Assembly (NCBI GenBank): GCA_903924445.1
Contig: CAIYBQ010000230.1
Location: 1-12,346 of the forward strand
Length of the DNA: 12,346 bases
Direction of reading: 5' to 3'
DNA from: an uncultured Armatimonadota bacterium
GTDB lineage: Bacteria > Armatimonadota > Armatimonadia > Armatimonadales > Armatimonadaceae
The position numbers and the translations under genes were made by a program. This document shows, one piece after another, positions 7,384-12,346 of this stretch. A model generated the notes under the pieces. That model was given only the letters and a program-made list of their open reading frames with translations. It was not told the DNA's origin and made no database searches. Positions within the stretch are counted from its first letter, which is position 1. The number at the start of each line of letters is the position of its first letter.

Positions 7384-7412
7384 ATGTTACCATTGCCGCT
7401 TGTGCGTGTCAA
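7384..7412 (-). promoter_or_regulatory. Promoter of the regulator gene and operon
   Basis: On the minus strand a perfect -35 TTGACA (7412-7407) is separated by exactly 17 bases from TAACAT (7389-7384, four of six matches to TATAAT). The expected start of transcription, near 7377, lies inside the operator, the classic position for steric repression. The leader to ATG 7346 would be about 31 bases and has no Shine-Dalgarno. Confidence 0.75.
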
Positions 7413-7486
7413 TCGACAGCTTTACGGGGATTGTCATGCACGTCTCGGGTCCGGTTGTGGGTGACGATTACAGCGTAGAATCAACC

Positions 7487-8443
7487 ATGCGCATCCCTCA
7501 TCCAAAAGGCTATCTTTGCCCACGTGCAGCTATCGCACCGAACATCAATGGCGACCTCTCCAAGGAATTCTGGAGAAACGCACCGTGGTCGGATGACTTT
7601 GGCGACATCGAAGGGGATGTCAAGCCACGCCCAACCTGGCGCACGCGTATGAAGATGCTCTGGGATGACAACCATCTCTACATTGCTGCCGAGCTGACCG
7701 AGCCGAATGTCTGGGCGACGATTACGCAGCACGATGCGGTCATCTTTCAGGACAATGACTTTGAGGTCTTTATCGACCCGGATGGCGATAACCACGAGTA
7801 TTACGAGCTTGAGCTGAATGCGCTGAATACGACTTGGGATCTGCGGTTGGTCAAGCCCTACCGGGATGGCGGTCCGGCGCTGAATGAGTGGGAAATCGAA
7901 GGGATGCAGACCGCGGTCAAAGTGGATGGCGTGTTGAATGATGCATCTGTTACGGACAGAGGCTGGACGGTCGAGATTGCGCTGCCATGGAAGGCGCTTG
8001 GAGAGTATGCAAAGGTAGCATCTCCGCCAAGCCCTGGAGATAAGTGGCGTATCAACTTCTCACGCGTCGAATGGGATGTTACGACGCAAGGAAAAGTGAC
8101 AACCAAGGTCCCGAACCGTCCCGAGCACAACTGGGTTTGGAGTCCGCAGCATGCCGTGGATATGCATCGCCCTGAGCTCTGGGGTTATGTGGAGTTTTCC
8201 AGCAGCCCACGGCCACGCAACCGAAAGGTTGTCGATCGCGACTGGGAGACGAAGTGCCTCTTAATGGATGTCTACCATGCGCAGAAGAAGTTTATGGGAG
8301 AGAAGAAGCGCTGGGCGACGTCGCTGGGTGACCTGGGTATTCGTGCCCGTGGCCTGCGTTTACAAAGCAAGCCAAGTGGTGGATGGACAGCATCCAAGTC
8401 TGGCTGGCGCATTCACGAGGATAGTTTATTGACGTCCGTGTAG
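7487..8443 (+). CDS. CBM9-like carbohydrate-binding protein
   Basis: The 318-residue protein carries a carbohydrate-binding family 9-like beta-sandwich: INGDLSKEFWRNAPWSDDF (about 20-38), RTRMKMLWDDNHLYIAAEL, then DNDFEVFIDPDGDNHEYYELELNALNTTWDL and GWTVEIALPWKAL. These are the conserved calcium/sugar-binding strands seen in CBM9 modules. A C-terminal part (about 255-318, MDVYHAQKKFMGEKKRWATSL) resembles the tail of stand-alone family-9-like proteins of unknown function. No catalytic module and no signal peptide are visible. The start at MRIPHPKGY is chosen because it matches how I recall family members beginning; ATG 7436 with GGGGA five bases upstream would add 17 residues. The gene is divergent from the regulator and shares its operator. 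Its TAG stop lies inside a REP-like palindrome. The ligand is unknown. Confidence 0.85.
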   Translation: MRIPHPKGYLCPRAAIAPNINGDLSKEFWRNAPWSDDFGDIEGDVKPRPTWRTRMKMLWDDNHLYIAAELTEPNVWATITQHDAVIFQDNDFEVFIDPDGDNHEYYELELNALNTTWDLRLVKPYRDGGPALNEWEIEGMQTAVKVDGVLNDASVTDRGWTVEIALPWKALGEYAKVASPPSPGDKWRINFSRVEWDVTTQGKVTTKVPNRPEHNWVWSPQHAVDMHRPELWGYVEFSSSPRPRNRKVVDRDWETKCLLMDVYHAQKKFMGEKKRWATSLGDLGIRARGLRLQSKPSGGWTASKSGWRIHEDSLLTSV

Positions 8444-8545
8444 GGGCAGGCTTCCACGCCTGCCCGTCTTCGCGATTGTCGACATGCGGTCATTGTCAGG
8501 GGGCAAATCTATCACTGCGGGCAGGCACAGAGGCCTGCCCCTACA
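8439..8545. repeat. Paired REP-like palindromes in inverted orientation (BIME-like)
   Basis: Two hairpins of identical stem, GGGCAGGC / GCCTGCCC with six-base loops, lie at 8444-8465 and 8519-8540. They are mirror copies: the 13-mer TGTAGGGGCAGGC (8439-8451) recurs as its complement at 8533-8545, so the whole 107-base unit can also fold into one long hairpin. Loop sequences differ (TTCCAC and ACAGAG). This is the form of REP elements moved by RAYT transposases. No such transposase is in the window. The TAG stop of the CBM9-like gene is inside the left arm. Confidence 0.8.
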
Positions 8546-8592
8546 TAGAATTTTTCGCATCCACCGCGCAAGCGAAATTGATTTGTGCCAAT

Positions 8593-8626
8593 GTGAATCG
8601 AAACGTCATCCCGGATTTTGATTCAC
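8593..8626. other. Stem-loop upstream of the ABC transporter gene
   Basis: GTGAATCGAAA (8593-8603) pairs with TTTTGATTCAC (8616-8626) as an 11-base stem with one G-T pair and a 12-base loop. No T tract follows on either strand, so it is not a standard terminator. The rest of 8444-8718 holds the REP-like pair and no gene that I can support. Confidence 0.45.
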
Positions 8627-8638
8627 CAGTCGTTGCAA

Positions 8639-8670
8639 TTCGAATAAACAGCATCCAAATCTAATATAAC
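8639..8670 (+). promoter_or_regulatory. Weak candidate promoter for the ABC transporter gene
   Basis: TAATAT (8662-8667), overlapping TATAAC (8665-8670), is the only good -10-like run before the gene. TTCGAA (8639-8644) lies 17 bases upstream of TAATAT but is a poor -35. The leader to ATG 8719 would be about 40-45 bases. Confidence 0.25.
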
Positions 8671-8718
8671 CAGCCCACCAGAACAACGCCTTGTGCTACA
8701 TTGTTAAGCGGTTTCCCG

Positions 8719-10491
8719 ATGAGACAATTCCAGCGCCTGCTCCGCTACCTCTACCCTTACCGCGTCCGCGTTATCATCTCCATCTTCCTGATGTTTGCGG
8801 TGACGCTGTCCGCAATCCCGATGCCCTTGTTCCAAAAACAGGTCCTCGATGTCGCCATCCCAAACCGCGACATCAAAATGCTGTGGTGGATTTTCTTTGG
8901 CGTGATCGGGCTCTATGCCTTCCGCGCTGTCGTTTCTTATCTCCTGAATTACCTCATTTCGTGGCTTGGACAACGCATCGTCTTTGACCTCCGTTTCCAG
9001 TCCTATCGCCACCTCCAACGCCTCTCCCTGGCGTATTACGATGGCCAGCAACCTGGCAAGATCATGTCGCGACTGACATCCGACATCGATGTTATCCAGT
9101 ACACATTGACATCCGGGTTTGTGCTGCTCATCACCGATATCGCCACCCTCTTTGTTGTGACCGCATGGCTCTTCGCAATCGAGTGGCGGCTTGCCATCGC
9201 CGCCGTCGGTATCCTCCCCGTCTACGTGCTTTGCTACAAGCTCCTCCTCAAACACATCCGGGAAATCAGCATCTCCCTCCGCGAGAAGTGGGAGGCCATG
9301 ATCGGTGGGCTCACGGAGAAGATTTATGGCATCGCGGTCGTAAAAGCATTCGCGATGGAAGCGTGGGAAATCGAGCGCTTTAGGAAAACCGAGACTGAAC
9401 GTTTTGTTATCTCGATGGACCAGAGTAACCTCAACCGCTATCTCGAGGTTGCCAGCCGCCTGATCCGAGCCATCGGGACCTGTGCCATTTTGTGGTACGG
9501 GGGCAAAATGGTTGGACGTGAAATCAAACCCGGCGAGCTGCTCGCGTTTTACTCCTACCTCAGCTACCTCTACGACCCCGCAGCACGCGTCGTCGACTTC
9601 AATGTCCAGCTGCAGTGGGCATCCGCCGCCATCGACCGCGTCTTCGAAACCCTCGATACGCAACCGGAGATCATCGATTCCCCGGATGCTATTTTGTTGC
9701 CATCCGTGATCGGAAAAGTCGAATTCGACCATGTCACTTTTGGCTATGACCCCGAAAATCCCGTGCTGCACAGTATCCATTTCAGCGTCCAACCCGGGGA
9801 AATCATCGCGATTGTAGGTCCATCCGGAGCCGGGAAGACCACGCTCGTCAACCTGCTGGCGCGTTTTTATGATGTGCAAAAGGGGATGGTTCGGATTGAT
9901 GGCCGGGACATCCGACGCGTGCGCCTCGACAGCATGCGCCGCCATATCGGGATGGTTTCGCAGGAGACGCTGCTCTTCTCTGTGACGCTGAAAGAGAATA
10001 TTCGCTACGGCCGCAAGGATGCGACGGATGCCGATGTCATCGCGGCCGCCAAAGCCGCGGATATGCACAGCTTTATCATGGAGCTCCCGGATGGCTACGA
10101 GACGAAGATCGGCGAGGATGGCATTAAGCTCAGCGGTGGCCAAAAGCAACGGATGGCTATCGCACGCGCGATTTTGACCGACCCGCGGATTCTCATTTTG
10201 GATGATGCGACATCCGCGTTGGATTCCCACACCGAGGCAAATATCCAAGCCGCGCTCTCAGACCTGATGAAGGGGCGTACCAACTTTGTCATCGCGCACC
10301 GCTTGTCGACGGTGATTGGGGCTGATCGCATCCTGGTCATAGATGCTGGTCGTATCGTCGATTACGGCACGCACGCGGAGCTGGTTCAGCGGCCCGGGGT
10401 GTATCAAGACCTCTACAATGAGCAGTTTAAGACCGTGGCAGACCTCACGGATGATGAAAAAGCCCGGCTGCTCGCGACCGCGGATGCGTAG
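8719..10491 (+). CDS. ABC exporter half-transporter (MsbA/ABCB type)
   Basis: The 590-residue protein has an N-terminal six-helix membrane domain (about 1-320; early helices VIISIFLMFAVTLSA and WIFFGVIGLYAFRAVVSYLL) fused to an ATPase domain. This is a half-transporter that works as a dimer and exports lipids, peptides or drugs. Motifs from ATG 8719: Walker A GPSGAGKTT with Lys373, Q-loop MVSQE, signature LSGGQ at 471-475, Walker B ILILDD with Asp495, D-loop SALD, and H-loop His527 in IAHRLS. The residue after Walker B, normally the catalytic Glu, is Asp496. That is common in the degenerate site of heterodimeric exporters, yet no partner half is adjacent. A TTG at 8701 would add six residues; ATG is preferred. 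The gene is separated from the glycan genes by the REP-like pair, so a shared role is not supported. Confidence 0.95.
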   Translation: MRQFQRLLRYLYPYRVRVIISIFLMFAVTLSAIPMPLFQKQVLDVAIPNRDIKMLWWIFFGVIGLYAFRAVVSYLLNYLISWLGQRIVFDLRFQSYRHLQRLSLAYYDGQQPGKIMSRLTSDIDVIQYTLTSGFVLLITDIATLFVVTAWLFAIEWRLAIAAVGILPVYVLCYKLLLKHIREISISLREKWEAMIGGLTEKIYGIAVVKAFAMEAWEIERFRKTETERFVISMDQSNLNRYLEVASRLIRAIGTCAILWYGGKMVGREIKPGELLAFYSYLSYLYDPAARVVDFNVQLQWASAAIDRVFETLDTQPEIIDSPDAILLPSVIGKVEFDHVTFGYDPENPVLHSIHFSVQPGEIIAIVGPSGAGKTTLVNLLARFYDVQKGMVRIDGRDIRRVRLDSMRRHIGMVSQETLLFSVTLKENIRYGRKDATDADVIAAAKAADMHSFIMELPDGYETKIGEDGIKLSGGQKQRMAIARAILTDPRILILDDATSALDSHTEANIQAALSDLMKGRTNFVIAHRLSTVIGADRILVIDAGRIVDYGTHAELVQRPGVYQDLYNEQFKTVADLTDDEKARLLATADA

Positions 10492-10545
10492 TTGGGTACA
10501 CACTCGCGATAGCGCCTGACCGGGCATCTACAAACTCAAACCAAT

Positions 10546-12346
10546 CTACGGAAGCTGCGGCAGCCTCCCCGGGGTGTGCATAATGCCTGCGGCATCGAGC
10601 TGCTTCTCAAGCTTTGGCAGCTGCTCAAGCGCGACTGTACGCAGCTTTGGCAGAATGGTCGTCAGCTCCTCAATCCCGATGTTCAGCGTCTCGATGCGTG
10701 TTTTAGTCGGCATTAAGGATGAGCCTAGGAGCGCAAATGCACCATCCTGAATACGGCGAACCGTGGTCATTGGAGATGGCTCAACGAGGACACTCGAAAT
10801 GTCATCCCCGCGGAGGGAGAATGCAATATCTTCCAGCGCCTTCTCGATGCTTGCGGCTTCTTTTCGCAAAGCATCCGTAGCCGTTGGGCTTTGCTCAAGC
10901 GCACTGCGAATCGCGCCAATACGACCCTGCGCGTTGTCGAGGACCTCGAGGGTTGCCGTTAGCGACTTCTGCACACGGGTGACTTTTTCACGCAGAGTCT
11001 GGATGGTTGCGCGCTCGGATGCGGTCAGCTTTTCCTCGCCCTCAAGGGCAACTTTGAATGCGACCGGCTTTACAAGCTCCGTTTCCACACCCGCGATCCG
11101 CTTTGAGATACCGACTTTGTATTCGCCTGGCATCACGACAAAACCACCACCGCCGCCGCCGCCACGCCCTCCGCGTCCGCCACGGCCACCCGCCGCCGGA
11201 GCGCTGCTTGGAATTCCGACTGATGCACCCGGCATCCGTAAATCCCAAGTGATGCGACGAAGCCCGGTGGACATCGGCTGGATGAGTCGCCGGACAATCT
11301 GCCCCTTGGTGTCCGTGACCGTTGCAATCAACGATGCGCCTTCTTCATCCGCTTCGGCGCGCAGCTGCTCAGCCGTCGGAAATGGAGGGTTCTCGCCCTT
11401 CTTTCGCGCCTCGGCCTCGGCTTCCTCACGCTTTTGCTTGAGCGATTTGAAGCCATTTTCCTTGACCCAGACCAGGAAGTTCGCGCCTCCTGGAGGGTTT
11501 GCGGCATACCAATGCGTCTCGCCCTCAGAGCCCGTACGGCCATCAAACGAAATCCAGTTATAAACATCCTTGACCGGAAGAATCGCCGCAGGCGTGTCCT
11601 TCCATGTCGACTCACCGCGGATTGCAGAGTAGTCATCCAGAATCCAAATGCCACGGCCAAATGTGCCTACAACGAGGTCATTTTCGCGTGTTTGAATCTT
11701 GAGGTCACGCACGGCAATGGTCGGGATGCCGCGGACTTTGTGCCAAGCCTTGCCTTCATCCGTCGTAACGTAGAGACCCGTCTCGGTCCCTACAAAGAGC
11801 AGCTTGGGATCGATATGGTCCTGCACAATCGACAATGCTGGCGCCGTGTCCGGGAGGTTGCTAGTGATCGCTTCCCAGGTTTCGCCCTGATCGGTGCTCT
11901 TCATGACATAAGGCTTGTAGTCACCATTTTTGTGGTTGTCAAAGAGCGCGTAGACGGTGTTCGCTGCATGCCTCGATGCCAGTATTCGGCCAACGTATGT
12001 CCCTTCTGGAACACCCGTAACCTTGTCCAGCTTACGCCAGGTCTTGCCGCCATCCGGGGTGATGTGAAACAAGCCATCATCCGTGCCGGCGTAAAGCAAG
12101 CCTTCCTTCTTCGGCGATTCATCAATGGAAATGATGTTGCCGTAGAACGATGTCGACTGGCCGCGGGCGATGGTATCGAGCTTTTGCGGCTGGCCCATGA
12201 CTTTGAGGTTGTTACGGTTCACCTGTTTGGTGAGGTCGCCGCTCACCGCCGTCCAGGTGTCGGCGCGATCATCCGAGCGGAACAAAATGGTCTCTCCGTA
12301 CCAGTGGCGCTTCGGATTATGCGGGCTGATCAGCAGCGGGGAGTCC
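10546..12346 (-). CDS. BNR/VPS10-like (sortilin-type) beta-propeller protein, C-terminal part (cut by window end)
   Basis: The frame is open to the right edge of the window, so only about the last 600 residues are seen. They begin SPLLISPHNPKRHWYGETIL, an internal family motif. Four Asp-box-type repeats follow (SDDRADTW, TPDGGKTW, STDQGETW, TTDEGKAW), then VVGTFGRGIWILDDYSAIR, the hallmark end of the propeller in this family. Next is an FlgD-like beta-sandwich (VTDTKGQIVRRL, RRITWDLRMPG, PGEYKVGI) interrupted by a Gly/Arg-rich loop of about 17 residues (coded near 11147-11200), and a C-terminal helical region rich in coiled-coil heptads. Full-length members I recall are around 1000 residues and secreted. 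The role is unknown; glycan or protein binding is possible. It converges on the ABC gene, with 54 bases between stops and no terminator seen. Confidence 0.88.
   Translation of the reverse strand, partial: DSPLLISPHNPKRHWYGETILFRSDDRADTWTAVSGDLTKQVNRNNLKVMGQPQKLDTIARGQSTSFYGNIISIDESPKKEGLLYAGTDDGLFHITPDGGKTWRKLDKVTGVPEGTYVGRILASRHAANTVYALFDNHKNGDYKPYVMKSTDQGETWEAITSNLPDTAPALSIVQDHIDPKLLFVGTETGLYVTTDEGKAWHKVRGIPTIAVRDLKIQTRENDLVVGTFGRGIWILDDYSAIRGESTWKDTPAAILPVKDVYNWISFDGRTGSEGETHWYAANPPGGANFLVWVKENGFKSLKQKREEAEAEARKKGENPPFPTAEQLRAEADEEGASLIATVTDTKGQIVRRLIQPMSTGLRRITWDLRMPGASVGIPSSAPAAGGRGGRGGRGGGGGGGFVVMPGEYKVGISKRIAGVETELVKPVAFKVALEGEEKLTASERATIQTLREKVTRVQKSLTATLEVLDNAQGRIGAIRSALEQSPTATDALRKEAASIEKALEDIAFSLRGDDISSVLVEPSPMTTVRRIQDGAFALLGSSLMPTKTRIETLNIGIEELTTILPKLRTVALEQLPKLEKQLDAAGIMHTPGRLPQLP

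Noticed and set aside
7347..7412. Longer regulator protein starting at TTG 7412 (22 extra residues)
   Set aside because: The extension would be read from the -35 box, the -10 box and the operator, upstream of the predicted transcript start, and the family begins at the ITLKDVA segment.
8439..8545. Possible short CRISPR-like or terminator structure
   Set aside because: There are only two units, in opposite orientation, with no spacer series and no T tract after either hairpin, so a REP-like pair fits better.
8476..8664. 62-codon plus-strand open frame in the CBM9/ABC gap
   Set aside because: It runs through the REP-like pair and the stem-loop, with no ribosome site and no resemblance to any known family.
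8704..10248. Long open frame of 514 codons on the minus strand, opposite the ABC transporter gene
   Set aside because: It is fully antisense to a gene with all ABC motifs. Its protein is rich in His, Asp and Glu with no recognisable domain, as expected from the mirror of GC-rich codon use.
10763..11563. Open frame of 266 codons on the plus strand with a Pro-rich run
   Set aside because: It is antisense to the BNR/VPS10-like gene; the proline run is just the complement of the glycine run.

Overview
The window most resembles an Armatimonadota chromosome. The main support is a short-leader prepilin with the H-X9-DG tail motif, followed by a very small lipoprotein; I know this pairing, and the N-terminal wording of the pilin, mainly from that phylum. 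A CBM9-like orphan protein and a BNR/VPS10-like repeat protein fit the same kind of free-living, glycan-using bacterium. This assignment comes from recalled protein style and not from a search. Coding density is high, and there is no rRNA, tRNA, CRISPR array or transposase.

Layout. Bases 1-69 are the last codons of a plus-strand gene, followed by a clear intrinsic terminator (96-136). A plus-strand sulfatase (199-1575) comes next. It converges on a block of five minus-strand genes, read from right to left: a LacI-family regulator (7346-6312), an H-X9-DG prepilin (6273-5497), a 90-residue lipoprotein (5424-5152), a parallel beta-helix protein (5155-3770, start overlapping the lipoprotein stop as TTGA) and a GH42 beta-galactosidase (3673-1622). 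Gaps of 38, 72, -4 and 96 bases suggest one operon. Divergent from the regulator is a CBM9-like protein (7487-8443). An 18-bp perfect palindrome of LacI-family operator type lies between them, at the predicted start of transcription of both directions. A paired REP-like palindrome (8439-8545) follows the CBM9-like gene, then an ABC exporter half-transporter (8719-10491). At the right edge is the C-terminal part of a large BNR/VPS10-like protein on the minus strand (10546-12346, cut by the window end).

How the genes may work together. The regulator probably senses a sugar and represses both itself (with its operon) and the CBM9-like gene. The operon would supply surface components (prepilin, lipoprotein, beta-helix protein) and an intracellular galactosidase. 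The neighbouring sulfatase could remove sulfate from the same imported oligosaccharides, since neither it nor the GH42 enzyme shows a signal peptide. The link of the sulfatase, ABC exporter and BNR protein to this pathway is positional only.

The pentamer GGATG/CATCC is strikingly over-represented across the whole window: about 118 copies by hand count against about 24 expected at equal base frequencies. It occurs on both strands and in all genes.
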